Of a stretch of 64,000 nucleotides of DNA, positions 1 to 12,392 are shown one piece after another. Source of the stretch: Larix kaempferi (lineage: Eukaryota; Streptophyta; Pinopsida; Pinales; Pinaceae); the NCBI GenBank assembly GCA_027924585.1, contig BSBM01000179.1:15172501-15236500 (forward strand), in the 5' to 3' direction. The first letter of the stretch is position 1. The number at the start of each line of letters is the position of its first letter. Under the pieces are notes generated by a model that did not search any database, had not been told where the DNA came from, and saw only the letters and a program-made list of their open reading frames with translations. Made by a program: the position numbers and the translations under genes.

Positions 1-370
1 TCCATTGAACTCATTTGACTGTTACAACTCATCCTTGGACCCTCAGTGACCCACCCAGTCTAGTAAGCATATCCTGGTGCGCCCAGGAAGCTTTGCGGTA
101 GGCTTCAGCGGTAGCTGATGTCCGAAACATAAATGGCCCCAATGCTTTGTGATTAGGAATCTCCCACTATTCTTATTTGCTGCTGCTGCACACATCCCAT
201 ATAAATTCCATAATTAAAAGTTTATCCCATCATCTTCATTGTTGCCTTAGCTGGCCATCACTTACCACCTGCACTATCTGTTAAAAATTGTCAAAATTTC
301 TACTTGTGAAATTTATTAAAAATCTGAACTTGAGTTAATATTTGGGTCAAATTATTCCTAGGATATTACA
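1..370 (+). repeat. 5' LTR, last 370 bp
   Basis: This stretch aligns with 5336-5705 and stops at the same GGATATTACA. It is followed after one base by the primer-binding site, which fixes the LTR boundary. Confidence 0.9.
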
Positions 371-371
371 G

Positions 372-383
372 TGGTATCAGAGC
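372..383 (+). other. Primer-binding site (initiator-Met tRNA)
   Basis: TGGTATCAGAGC lies one base after the LTR end. It is the common plant LTR-retrotransposon primer site, complementary to the 3' end of initiator-Met tRNA. Confidence 0.9.
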
Positions 384-474
384 ACTTTCCTTGGCTCATC
401 CTGTGGAAATTAACCCTTAGTGGGAAATTAGCAGCACAATCTTCAAGTTACAGTTGTAGTATTAGTTCTATGTC

Positions 475-3309
475 ATGGAAGATTCAGACTTTGAATTGTA
501 TGAGGAGGAAGATTATTTTTATGAAGAGTATGATAATTATGATGATTAGTATGAAGAATACTGTAGACAGTTTGAGGAAGAGAATCCCCAAGAAGTCCCT
601 TCCACAAGCATCTCCCATGAGATCATGATTGGAAGAAGAGATTATGGTTATTTTGATAGCCCTATTCAGAAAAAAATTGCATGTTCCATAGTCAAAAGTC
701 AACCTCCTATGGAAGAGTTAATAAAAGATATGAAAACTTTATTGGATACATGTGACTACGCAAGAATTTTTGGATCCTCTTCAAGAATATCCTCCAAGAA
801 TATTCATCCCGAGATAACCAAGGAAAAACAAGACCCAAAAACCAATCATGAGATTGTTAACAAAATGGAAGAAGAATCTACTTCAAGATTCTATGATGAA
901 GATCTCAAGATCACCTCGGATGAGATTGGTACTGTTAGGGGTGTTGAGCCAAATTTCAGATCAAACCTAAAAGTAGAACATAAATCAGATCCAAAGACAC
1001 CACATGAGCTTCACAAGGTAGTAGAAATTGACCACGCATCAGTTGGATGTGAACTAGTAGAATCATTGGTAGAACAAGGCACCATAACCCCACCCATTGA
1101 AGAGATAAGCATGATGCCAAGGTATGGACCACATTCAGATTTTTGTAATAGTTTGCATAATGATTATGTTGCAGCCACATCAGAGGATGATTATTGCATA
1201 AGGGATTTCCTGGATGCTGAGTGTCGCATCCTTGGTGATAAGGGTGAATGTAGTTACAAGACTGAATCACTAGAAATGTGTTTATAGGATGCCCACATGG
1301 TTGGAAAAGAACCTATTGAGGAATGTTTTAAGTGTGAGGAAGCATCTAATGATGTGTATTCTCATATATATGTGGGAGACATGGAAGTACCCATTGGTGA
1401 TGGTGTTGTGGATGCAAAATCCATGGAGAAAGAAGAAGGTCTTGCAACAACAGAAATTGAAAATGAGATATTGGTGGAAGACCAAACCACCAACACACCA
1501 TCACAAGGAGGAGAAAACATAACACATGGGAATTTTTTCAATTCTGATTTTTATATGCCTATGTGTCAACATGATGGGGCAGCCACTTCAGATCCAAATA
1601 TGAGCTTGGTTGAACCCCCAGGGGTTGAGACTCCTAAATTGGGGAGGGATGGAAATTGGAGAGAAAGACTTACTGGTGCACCAGAGATGAATGAGCACCC
1701 CAGTTGAAGCCAAAGATCTGATATTCATGATCTGAAATATGAATATCTGGTAGTCCCAAAATATGGATCAGCTTTCATAACTTCAACAAAATCAGCTGAA
1801 GTTGATCCTAGGAAGATACAAGAAGAGAAGGTTCATATGCCAGAACCTCATTTCCTTGAAGGGACACTGAAGATGAATGAATACAGAATTCAAGAATCCC
1901 TTCAAACCCTCAATAACACCCATGCCTTAATGAATAACCTCTATTGGAATTTGGGGGAGTAGTCTTCCATGAGAGACATGGAAGAGTTTCAGAAAGCCAT
2001 GGCAAGCATAAAAGGTAAATTCTTGAACTTGCTTTCTGATAGAGATAGTTTGTTGGAGCTTGTAGAATTGTTTCATGGTACATCCTTGAGGGATGATGAA
2101 GAGATCCACAAGCTCCATGATGAATTAATGGCCACCCAATATTCTTTGAGAAGCACTCAAAGTGCCCTCCAAGAATCCAAGACAGAAATATTGCAGCTTC
2201 ATGAAAAGTTGCAAAGATCCTCCCTACCCTCCTACACACCATTTAGTCAATTTAATTGGGATGAAAGCATTCATGATCATAAGGAGGAACCTCATGAGAT
2301 GGTGGATCATGAGGATCATTTATGTTTACATGTGCTTGAGGAGTGTGCATAACAGTTTGATGAAAACCAAGCACCTGATCATTTCCTAAGGGAAATTGAG
2401 TTGTCCCTTGGAAATAGTCATTTTCCCATGGAAAAGTGGGATGAGAGCACCCAATTTGGGCCAGCCAATAATGATGAAGTTGCAGCCATAAGTCTGATTA
2501 CTGGAGGTTGCAGACATACAAAGAAGGCTCACAGTCCTTCCCCTCATGTCATCGATTCAACAGTAACAATGGGGAATGAACAGTGGGTGAAGAAGTTTTT
2601 CTTGTTGATGCCACATGTACCACAGGTGGATCATGATCTGATCCTATGGGAGATAGATCTTATTGTAGTAGATATGGCTGATTTCAACTCACGTGAATCA
2701 ACAAGCAGGATCTCTGATTCACCCACCAGATGGATGGATAGAGGCCTCACTAGAAAAGAAAATCTGGAAGGTAAAAAGTCCACTTGTTTATACAATAAAT
2801 TTCTTATTATAACTGGCATTGTATTGAATTGTGAGCAGCAACAAAAGTATATTTTGCAGCCATTTGATGTCACTCATCCGCATGTGGATTGGGTGGAAGA
2901 TTACTGGACAAGCATGAAACTTCCTTCCGAATGTTTTTATGCTTATCGTCAAGGGAAGGCAGCTAAGCAGGAAAGTTGCCAGGATAAATTAATGATTACT
3001 TGCAGAAGTTGGCCTACATGGAGGGAATCCACATGCTGGGAGGGATGCTTGAATTTTTTCTCCAATGGCAGAGAGTTGAGCCATTGGATGTTTTCACTAG
3101 AAGAGACATTCTGCTCCCCACTTGGTTTGGGTGGAAGTAATTCCCTAGCAGTTATTCCCCGAATGAAAAGGCACATGTGTGTTAACAGATTCTTTAAAAT
3201 TATTCTGATGATGGGGAAAATGCAGTTGATACTCTGGGATCCTGGCATACAATTGAGTGACAGATTGCCAAAGATCACAGGAGAATTCTATTCCTTGCAG
3301 GAGAAATAG
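475..3309 (+). pseudogene. Orphan ~945-codon reading frame of the long-LTR element
   Basis: One frame runs from an ATG at 475 to a stop at 3307-3309. It is broken by five in-frame stops: TAG 547, TAG 1285, TGA 1705, TAG 1960 and TAA 2350. No frameshift is needed over at least 2.5 kb, which is strong evidence of former coding. The N terminus is very acidic (runs of Asp, Glu and Tyr). The part around 1969-2220 looks like a coiled coil with heptad-like Leu and Glu spacing. No zinc knuckle, DSG protease motif, YxDD reverse transcriptase motif or integrase motif is visible. After about 2950 another frame reads as more protein-like, so one late frameshift is possible. I do not recognise the family. 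It could be a diverged capsid-like protein or a captured host gene. Coding is likely; function is unknown. Confidence 0.7.
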
Positions 3310-3522
3310 TGGGATCCAGGAATTCTACTCAAGTTATCCTAGCGGGGTTGAAAATTCTGTTCATTGCTGGTAATTGCAGTGATAGATTACAGTGCAGTTG
3401 TTCTTCATTTTTGAAGGCCCAAGTTTAATTTTTAGACTGTTCAGTGGATGGGGACAAATTTAATCAGAGGGGTGCAGCAGAAGCTTGGTGGGATCCTAAA
3501 ATTAGTTGAGGACAATCAATCT

Positions 3523-3536
3523 TGGGAAGGGAGGAC
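3523..3536 (+). other. Polypurine tract
   Basis: The purine-rich TGGGAAGGGAGGAC lies directly before the right LTR start, where plus-strand DNA synthesis is primed. Confidence 0.75.
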
Positions 3537-5705
3537 TGTCATATCCCTAGATTTTTGTTATGGTCCATGGGGTGATTTTAGCCTAAGTCACCTAGGCATT
3601 AATTAATTATTTAATGGATCGATAAAGGAAGATTCCTAAGGGTGAATTTGAGAAATTAAATGGATAAAGAGGGCCCCCCATGAAGTTATTAACCCCCAAT
3701 CCAAGTGCTGAGATGATTTATTAATTAATGGAGAAATTAATTAATTGGGGAAGTTTTGAGGCAATTACACCATAGTAGTTAATTAATTATTGGTTAATTA
3801 ATTAATTGCTTAGCAAAATTATTTATGAGTTATATTATTGTCATTTAATGATTATTACTAATAAATGTGCCAAATGGTTGATGACTTGGATAGGAAATTC
3901 GAATTGGTCAAGTAGGCCAAACTTGCCCAAGTGATAAATCTCAGAAAAGCTAAGGAATCTAGTGGAGACAAGTTGGCAAGATGAACCCAGAAAGGAAATT
4001 GACAAAAGCTGGCAAAATCAGACAAGAGAAGGAAAGAGGAAAGTAAAGAAAGTGGAAAGATTCAGAAAAGCTTTCTAAAATAAAATAGCAACAACCAGAA
4101 AAGCTACCTAAAGTGCACTTGCCCAAATTCAGTGAAGGTGGTGAAGGAAAGAAAGTTTTGAAAGCTCAGAAGTTGCTATTTTCCTCAAGAAAGGCACCCT
4201 CATGGCTTTGGAGTAGAATGGGAAAGTGGGTAACCTACTCTCACAGGTCACTAAGCCAAGAAATTGCTCAGCAGGTCATCATGAAGTTTATAAAATAATC
4301 CAACCAACTCCATTTGAGAACTTTTGTCATTTAGAATTTTGGTTTGAGAGCTCTGAGCCTCTCAAGTTGAGTGATGTGCCTCAACTGTTTCTCTTGGGTG
4401 ATGTGCCTCAAGGCCTTGTAGTTTCCAGAGAAGTGTTATGCAGGTCTATATCATGTACAAAATACCATTATCATCTATTTGCATCTATCATTGAAGATTT
4501 GAAGTCAGATGAAGAATGGATCTGGTCGACAGTGAATCTATAGCTAGTTTTAGTGAAGATTCTCCTGTTGGAGGAGTTTGAGACAGTGGATGTGCCCAAG
4601 ACTTGGTGGAGAGTTGGTTCAGCTATTTTTACAATAATTAGAAGAGCCACAGATCAGAAATCAGCAGCAGAACTGAACTATCCTTCTCTTCTCTCTCATT
4701 CTCTCAACTCCGGCTAGATTTGGAGGTGATTCCTCTGTTAGAAGAAGAAGACAAGTGAAGAACTCTAGATTCTTTCTCATAGAGTCATTTATCAGCTTAT
4801 AATATGTTCCATATCTGTATATGATCACTATGTACTTTCATATCTGATATGTAATCATCTCATATCTCACACAGTCCATCCTGGGCTCTAGGTGAGGCTT
4901 TCCTGGTTATTGAGATACTATTTTGCTGGAGGATCATTTAATGGACACAAGCTTGGTCCATTGAGGTGTATTTTGACCTGCTACTGTCATATGCATTATA
5001 TCAGAACCATTTAATGCCTCATAACTCATTATCACATTTAATAAAGTTCATTTAATAAGCAGGAATGGAAGACTAGCTAGTTGTGCATTGTTTTATGACT
5101 AGTTTTATAGAAATCACTGCCGAATCTATTCTAAGAGTCAGTTTTGCTTTCTGCAAGTTGTAGAGGGTCAATAAAATAGTATAATATCCATAACAATCAT
5201 CAATTTCAGAATCTGGAAGCATTTAGCCTTTGTTTGTAAAGTATGGAAAATTCCTAGCTTAGTAATCCCGGAGTGGCTTAAGTCTCCCAAATCACTCCTG
5301 CATTTTCCAAATATTTTTGTATGCTACCCAGTGAATCCATTGAACTCATTTGATTGTTATAACTCAGCCTTGGACCCTCAGTGACCCACCTATTCTAGTA
5401 AGCATATGCGGGTGCGCCCAGGAAGCTTTGCGGTAGGCTTCAGCGGTAGTCGATGTTCGAAACATAAATGGCCCCAGTGCTTTGTTCTTAGGACTCTCCC
5501 ACTATTCTGATTTGTTGCTGCTGCACACATCCCATATAAATTCCAGAATTAAAAGTTTATCCCATCATCTTCATTGTTGCCTTAGCTGGCCATCACTTAC
5601 CGCCTACACTATCTGTTAAAAATTGTCAAAATTTCTACTTGTGAAATTTATTAAAAATATGAACTTGAGTTAATATCTGGGTCAAATTATTCCTAGGATA
5701 TTACA
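3537..5705 (+). repeat. 3' LTR, 2169 bp
   Basis: It starts TGTCATATCC after the polypurine tract and ends GGATATTACA. Its last 370 bp match the left LTR fragment. It is unusually long compared with the 375-690 bp LTRs elsewhere in this window. Short open frames inside it (for example 4226-4543) have no supporting similarity. Confidence 0.9.
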
Positions 5706-6491
5706 ATTCCTATACTCCATCCTAGTCCCACCAGTATTTTGATCATTTACATTTTCAGTCATGCATGCACTTTTAGGGTTTGCATGCATCCCAGTCATCA
5801 GTCCCAGCACCTAGCCCTCAGTTAGCTAGCCCTCGGAGCTTCCTTCCACTCAGTTTCATCCCTCCTAGCCTGTCATGCGCGCAGTTCTCACCTTCCACTA
5901 AAGAAGGGTGCTTTTCTCACCTACCAATCCAGTTTACTTCAGTTAGCCACCAGTCTTTCCTTGATTTGAGGCCAGACTGACTCCTCACTGCTGTTATCAC
6001 TCCGATTGACCTCTGATGAGACATGACTACCTGTTCTGACTCTACTTAGCTCCTCATGCGCCCTCCACTGAGCCTCCTTCATTCATTTAGTGTCTCCATA
6101 TGCCAGTTACATTTAGTTACACCTACCACACTCAGTTACACTCAGTTTGATTGACGGTTGATAGTTACTTGTGGATTGATTACTCCACCGATGATGAGAT
6201 AGACTACTAGTTGTGCTCCAATGACACTCCATTGGTCTTTTGCTCACTCCATGAAGGATAATACAAATTTCCACCTTGGCATTTGAATCCTCTTTCATTG
6301 TACTACTTATTTGTCCATATTGTGATTAATTAATTAGTGTGTGTGAAGTATTTTTGCTTCTATCCGAGTTCTACTGTATTATTATTATGTTGCTCATTAT
6401 ACTGCATTGACCACTCTTCTTCTATTTTCTTGCTTAATCAATTACTTTCTTATGAGGTATACATCATCTCTTAGATCTGCTATGAGGATTT
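5706..6491. other. Unassigned stretch between two elements
   Basis: No gene is seen. The first 400 bp are pyrimidine-rich on the plus strand, with many short CAGT-containing words. Relative to the minus-strand orphan frame that ends at 6492, this would be its 3' flank. No matching LTR was found on the far side. Confidence 0.5.
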
Positions 6492-8942
6492 TCACAAACC
6501 CCAATTGGCACTTGCAAAAGCTCCTAAAGCTGCAGCAATTTTTATGGCTTTAGCTCCTAGGTCGCTGGTCCTTGGAGCCCATATTACCTGATCTAGGACA
6601 GGTTCTTCTAACCCACCTTGACCTCTGCTCCTCTTCCTGGTTCTTCTCATCACTGCCTTATCATCATGGTTGTAGAAGTAGTCTCCAAGGGGAACTACAT
6701 CCTGATCTGTATACTCAGTCACTTCCCCTACAAAAGTAGAAGTAACACTTACTGTGGCAACCAAAGGGGGTGTTTGAATGACTATTGAATTAGGTATAGG
6801 CAAAGTGACTTGAGGGATAATCTGAGGTGGGGAGGTGACTTTGGTAACTGATAAGACTTTGATTGGTGAAGGTACTGAGACAAAATCTTCTGAAAGTGGA
6901 ACTTGGTTGTCAATATTGGCTTCTGGAAGTAGCAATTGCTTATCAGCCTTGATGGGTGATGATGGAGGGGAAACTTTGGAAGATTCATCCGTGGTAATTG
7001 ACAATAAGTTAACTATGGGTGGCTATAGAGGGGCAGTCAAAGCTTGGACTTCTGCAACCATGGATGATGAAATAGAAAAAAGGACTAGGTGTTCTGGCAA
7101 TGGAGTGGTGATATCAGTGAGAGTGTTAAACAAATGGGACAAGGAAAAAGGAAGTGTCACTCCTAAAGGTGCAGTGGAGGTTTGTTGGACAGATGGTAGC
7201 AAAACCGCTGAAGATGTAATGCCTGGGGCAACATTAAATTCCAGCATTGATTGATCTGGGAAAGAATGATCCATGTCAATACTATCCAGCAAGTCAATGA
7301 CAGTCTTAGGATCTTCAATGACTTCCTCTGTCACTGATACTGGAGGATGAGGCACAGATTTCTCATCACAATCGATTATGTTGATTGTGGACACCGGTGA
7401 TTTAGAAACAAGAATTTTCTACCTCTTTGCTTGATTAGCTCTAGTCATGACCAGATCATCATCTTCTTGAGTCTCTGTAGTAGGAAGTTGAATATTGATA
7501 GAAAGCCTAAGAGGTTCTAGCAATTGAGTATTAAGCACTGATGACAACTGTGTCATCTCTTGCTTGAAATTCTGAGCTATCTGTAATAATACTTTAGTTG
7601 TTTCAGCAATCTTTTCTTGTGGAGGTTCCTCTAGGGAAGCTTTACCTTTATCCCCATCAGGATATGCGAGCATTAAGGGAGCTTTAGCTTTCTGGGCTTC
7701 TTTTTCCTCTCTGTCTCTCCTTCTCTGTTCAATTAAATTCACTGGCATGGACATGTAGCTCAAAACTCTAATTTTGAGTTCTTTCTGGTATTTCAAAATA
7801 TCATGCTGCTCTTGTGAATCTTTGGCTTTGTCAAGGACTTGAGAAAATGTGTCTACCCCTTGGTATATAAAATCATCTGGGAGAACCTCATGTGCATAAT
7901 CTATTTTTACATGTATCTTTTTGAAGTGTGCATCCAGGAATTCTTTGGGGTCATGTTTCCTCTTCTCAGCAGTGCCCAATTTCAAGGCAACTTTTTTGTC
8001 ACCAAGAACTGCGGCCCAATTTGAGGTAGGGATAACCAGCTGGCCAATGTTGAGAGAAAACTTAGGACAACCTTTCTTCCTGGGACCTGTGAGTTTCTTG
8101 TACATGCCATCAGTCACTTTCTGGAATGAAACCTCCTATAGAGCTAGCCTGTCTGGGACTATTCTAGGTAGAACGTGCACTATATCACTTCCCCAGATTC
8201 TGATGTATGATAAGTACTCGAACACATACCAATCACCAATGGTATTGATGAAGGATTTGGCATCTTCTGAAAATGCAGGTGCCTCCTGCTTGAATATCTT
8301 AAAATAAATGGTACCCATAAAGCTGTCACAGATATCATACAATAAAGGCACAAAATTGCCTTCCCACAATGCTGAATGGTAAATGTGTATAGGGGGGTCT
8401 ACAGGGGTCCAACTCCAACCTAAGTTAGGAAACTAGAACTCTGCACAGAAAACATCAATGACATATGTAGAAAAGAAGAAATGTGGCTTCTTATGAGTAG
8501 GTGCCTTCTAATAATCCTCTATTGCATTCTTCAATTCTGACGACAGGATTGATGCCCATGGGAAGGATTCACCAGTGGTTAACACATGATGTGCTATAGG
8601 TGCCCATTTGTATTTGAAAAGAGAACAATTGGGAAGGCTAAAAATCCTATAAAGCATGGCTTCCAACATAGAGTAGGGTTCCTTGAACCAAATAATGGGA
8701 TAGAGGTTGTCAGCCTTAGGCACAAAAGCATTGGGCTTGACCATCCATGACTTTATCATCTCAGCGAAGTTATACCTAGTCTTTGAGGACTGAATAAATT
8801 CAGAACAAAGATTATGTGTATGGGGTTTAAGAGAAAAAGCTCGAACGAAGACCTCCAGGCGAAAATGTGTCAATTGAGCACCGGAGCTATCATTGAAGGA
8901 GCGGTATTTAACACTAGCATTTTCAATAATCCATTTCACTGT
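6492..8942 (-). pseudogene. Orphan ~899-codon reading frame, C-terminal 90% (split by copia)
   Basis: A single minus-strand frame runs from the copia junction at 8942 down to a TGA at 6492-6494. It has five internal stops, all TAG: 8508, 8433, 8136, 7419 and 7023. All segments share one frame. The N-terminal part (8939-8150) is rich in aromatic residues and looks globular. The middle (8117-7419) is charged, with an Arg/Glu/Lys-rich helix. The C-terminal part (7394-6492) is Ser/Thr/Pro/Val-rich and low complexity, with a basic patch near the end. The missing N terminus lies at 15913-16166 beyond the insertion. I see no gag-pol motifs. It loosely resembles large uncharacterised proteins of plant mobile elements, but I cannot name the family. 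Confidence 0.68.
8938..8942. repeat. Target-site duplication of the minus-strand copia element
   Basis: ACTGT here pairs with ACTGC at 15913-15917. One mismatch in five fits an old insertion. Removing the element and one copy restores the orphan frame. Confidence 0.75.
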
Positions 8943-9576
8943 TGTTAGTTTTTCAGAATTTACTTCAATTTGATCTAGGATATTAACTGAGAGAACAACA
9001 TGTATAGCATATCAATCATGGACACAATAATGCAAGCACACAAGAGACACAGAGTTTACTTGGGGAAAACCATAAAGTTGAAAAACCCCAATAACTTCCT
9101 TAGAGATAGATAGAGCAATGATACAACCCAAGCATAAGAGATAGACATCTGCTAGCAACAGCTTCTCCTCCTCCACAAGTGCGCCACTCTACAAAGAGTG
9201 TGTGTGCGAGTATAATGAATGAAATATAGTGCTTCCCACACTCTATTTATACTTGACTTGACTTTCCTAATAACCTTTACTAGGTCGGCCTCAACTTAAC
9301 CACATAACACAATGCTGACTGGGCCGACACCCAATAGGGTGGTCTAATAACCCTTTGACCCACATGACTTAGACAGGGCCGAACCCAACAAGGTGGTCTA
9401 ATAACCCATCAAGTATAAGTTACGGCACTTACAATATAAATGACGACACTTTTGTATAGAGGAATATAACATGTCTATAGGAATACAAACACTTCCGTAT
9501 AGAGGAATAATACCATCTCTATAGGAGTACAATATACATATATGAAATACATTCCAAAGTTACATATACATCAACA
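8943..9576 (-). repeat. 3' LTR of the minus-strand copia element
   Basis: On the plus strand it starts TGTTAGTTTTTC and ends ACATCAACA. It matches 15223-15912 but lacks a ~50-bp segment repeated there. Confidence 0.9.
9243..9251 (-). promoter_or_regulatory. LTR TATA box
   Basis: CTATTTATA reads TATAAATAG on the minus strand. It sits at the same place as in the other LTRs of this family (15534, 48888, 55649). It is the likely core promoter of the LTR. Confidence 0.65.
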
Positions 9577-9592
9577 CTCCCTCTTAACTAGG
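9577..9592 (-). other. Polypurine tract of the minus-strand copia element
   Basis: CTCCCTCTTAACTAG next to the LTR reads as a purine-rich tract ending GAGGGAG on the minus strand. Confidence 0.7.
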
Positions 9593-9823
9593 AAGGTATT
9601 TATCGACAAAGATTTTCTAGCACAAGTCTTCTTCTCTGGATCATCATCAGCGAATCATCGTCATCATCACTATTGCTGCTATCTCAATCAATCTCTGAAT
9701 CTACTCACCATAGGAAGTTCTACAGAGCCAGTCCTTTTTCATACTGGATGTAGGCCGACCACCTGCAGGTCTTCATCATCATTGGCCATACTGTGGAATC
9801 CTCAGGACTTATTACGTGCGTCA

Positions 9824-10240
9824 ACAAAACCTTGAAAGAGCATCCTAGGCCTTTTACGAGCACACGGCTCAACCTATCGGATTTCCCAGGATCTTTTACA
9901 TGTGACTGTCACAAAACCTTAAAAGGGTGTCTTGCCAAGCAAGAACCCTAAAGAGCATCTGAGGCCTTTTACGTGACTAGCACAACCTGTACAGATCTCT
10001 AGGTCTGATTACATGTGACCTCTACCACAAAACCTTAAAAGGGTGTCTTTCCAAGCAATAACTCTAAAGAGCATCTGAGGCCTTTTTCAGCCTGTCTAGA
10101 TCTCCAGGTCTGATTACATGTGGTCTAGCAAAACCTTAAAAGAGTGTCTTGCTAAGCAAGAACTCTAAACAGCATCTGAGGCCTTTTTCATCTTGTCCAG
10201 ATCTCTAGGTCTTATTACATGCTACTCCTGCACAACCTGT
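9824..10240. repeat. Degenerate ~105-113 bp tandem repeat, 3-4 units
   Basis: The phrase AAAACCTTAAAAGGGTGTC recurs with small changes near 9914, 10027 and 10132. Each is followed by a shared segment ending in GCATCTGAGGCCTTTT. It lies between the RNase H end and the 3' LTR of the copia element. Confidence 0.75.
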
Positions 10241-10257
10241 CCATGGCCATAGATTAT

Positions 10258-10700
10258 CAACCTGATACTCACCATACATCATCCTAATGTACACATAATC
10301 ATCCTGATCATCAACACTGCATCGTCTTGATGCATGTCATCTAGAGCAAAAGCCTAAAGCTCGTCATCCATGATCATCCTGATCATACAATGCATCCACC
10401 TGATGCATACACAGTATCTGCTTGATACATATCATCATACATGATCTACCTGATCATACAATGTATCCACCTGATACATCTACAGATACATACACATGAT
10501 CCAAGTGATCATATCCAGCATCCAACATGATGCATACATACATATAAATGATCCAACTGATCATATCCAGCATCCAACATGATGCGTACATACATATAAA
10601 TGATCCAACTGATCATATCCAGCATCCAACATGATGCGTACATACATATAAATGATCCAACTGATCATATCCAACATCCAACATGATGCATGTATACACA
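10258..10700. repeat. Tandem repeat with 52-bp core units
   Basis: Near-identical 52-bp units start at 10507, 10559, 10611 and 10663, each beginning GATCATATCC. The preceding 250 bp are a looser array of GATCAT and GATGCAT words. The array occupies the same position as the larger arrays of the other copia copy. Confidence 0.85.
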
Positions 10701-10814
10701 TATAGAGCAGTAACTGGAGCATCATCCTAATGCTCATCATCCAGCGCTTATATCCATAGCCATGGAAGGATCCTCCTCTCACCATGCTTGGAATGGCTTC
10801 AGCAAATGTGTCCA

Positions 10815-12392
10815 TTACTTCTTCCTCGAAGTGTCGTCAATTTGAAGAACACCAAGCCTCTCTTTGAAGTACTCGAACTTCACTCTGGCTAGTGGTTTCA
10901 TCAGCACATCCGCAACCTGCTCATCCGTTGCAACATATAGGAGCTTCACTGCTCCTCTCTGCACCATATCCCTGATATAGTGATATTTGATCTCGATGTG
11001 CTTCGACCTATCGTGGAACACTGAGTTCTCAGACAGCTTCACATAACTCTAGTTGTCACAAAAAAATACCAATAGCCTCTAGAGGGAGATCAAATAACTC
11101 AGACAGTAGCTTCTAGAGCCATACTGCTTCACAACTAGCTGAACAAGCTGCAACATACTCTGCTTCAGCTGTACTTAGTGCTACACAGGACTGCTTCCTG
11201 CTAAACCAAGAGATCACACCTGATCCCATACTGAAGCAACACCCAGAAGTGATCTTCCTATCTGCAACATTGCCTGCTCAATCTGAATCAACATAACCTT
11301 GCAGGTTAAACTTTTAATTCGCATCATACTTGAGCCCATAATCAACCATACCCTTTAGGTACCTTAGAATATGCTTTACAATTAGGTACCTCAGAATATG
11401 CTTTACAACAAACAGGTGAACATCTCTCTGATCCATCAGGAACTGGCTCAATGTGTTCACCGCAAAGCAAATATCTGGTCTCATGTTCATCAGGTACATA
11501 GAGGACCCAATCATCTGACGATACATCGTAACATCAACAAGATCAGATGAAGCATCACACAGAAGCTTCAGATTCGATGCCATAGGTGTGGCCATGGCCT
11601 TGCAGTCCATAATCCCAAACCTCTTCAGGATCTCTACTGCATACTTCCCTTGTCCAAGGAAGATTCCATCTGCACTCTGCCACACCTCCATGCCTAGAAA
11701 GTAGTGCATCATCCACAAGTTCTTCATCTTGAACCTCGCAGCAAGCTTCCGCTGCATGTTGGCAATCAATCTATCTTCACCTATAATAAACAGGTCATCC
11801 ACATACAAAAGTAGTATCACTGGATTCCTTCCTCAACCTTGTAGTAAAGGTTGGAATTCGCTTTGCTCTTGGTAAAGCTCAAATTGGATAGAAATCCATC
11901 TATCCTACCATACCAGGTCCTGGGTGCCTATCTCAAACCATACAGGTATTTCTTCAGTTTGCACACATGTGACTCTCAGTCATGTGTCTCAAACCTGAGT
12001 GGTTGCTCCACATACACTTCCTCTTCGACTACACCATTCAAGAAAGTTGTCTTGACATCCATCTGGTATATCTTCCATTTCATCACTGCATCTAGAGCAA
12101 GTACTAATCTAACGGAAGTGTACCTGGCTATAGGTGCAAAAGTCTCTTGATAATCAATCTCTTCTTTCTGGGAGAAGCCACAATCTACAAACTTATCTTT
12201 GTATTTCTCCATGCTACCATCTGCAACATGCTTGATCTTATAGATCCATTTGGAAGTCACAAGAGACTTCCCTTCAGGTCTTGGGACTACATCCCAAACA
12301 TCATTCTTCATGATCGACTGGTACTCCTCGATCATAGCATTCTTCCCAAATCCTAGGAATTTCAACATCTTCAATATCTTCAATATCTTCAA
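10815..12392 (-). pseudogene. Copia reverse transcriptase and RNase H remnant
   Basis: The minus strand encodes the copia polymerase in three frame-shifted pieces. The first (12392-11976) holds the reverse transcriptase N terminus, with a WDVVPRPEG-like stretch, SKWIYKIKH and the QMDVKTTFLNG block. The second (11820-11314) holds the catalytic YVDDLFI motif and the RPDICFAVNTLSQF block. The last (11310-10815) holds RNase H, including a LSTAEAEYVA-like segment and the ADVLMKPLARVKFE tail. Stops and frameshifts separate the pieces (for example near 11822 and 11040). In a complete copia polyprotein, gag, protease and integrase would precede this; none are found. Copia assignment is firm. The gene is dead. 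Confidence 0.9.
11357..11410. repeat. 27-bp in-frame tandem duplication inside RT
   Basis: AGGTACCT-containing units at 11357 and 11384 repeat with one or two changes. They duplicate nine codons (VKHILRYL region) of the reverse transcriptase. Confidence 0.85.

Larger units (their letters stand above)
1..5705 (+). mobile_element. Non-autonomous long-LTR retrotransposon, left end outside window
   Basis: The last 370 bases of a left LTR match the end of a 2169-bp right LTR (3537-5705). Between them are a primer-binding site, one long broken reading frame and a purine tract. The LTR starts TGTCATATCC and ends GGATATTACA, an imperfect inverted pair. The 3.2-kb interior has no recognisable capsid, protease, reverse transcriptase or integrase, so the element must have depended on enzymes supplied elsewhere. 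It fits the loose class of large retrotransposon derivatives, but it encodes a protein. The two visible LTR parts differ at roughly 20 of 370 sites by eye, so the insertion is old. The left target duplication lies outside the window; the five bases after the right end are ATTCC. Confidence 0.88.

Noticed and set aside
372-383. tRNA gene
   Set aside because: Only the 12-base primer-binding complement is present here and at the other LTR ends. There is no cloverleaf.
4113-4543. Short open frames inside the long 3' LTR
   Set aside because: They lie in LTR sequence, overlap each other in different frames and show no family resemblance.
547-8510. Amber readthrough as a coding strategy in the two orphan frames
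   Set aside because: TAG excess is better explained by CAG-to-TAG decay, as shown directly by the two gypsy copies; TGA and TAA also occur in the first frame.
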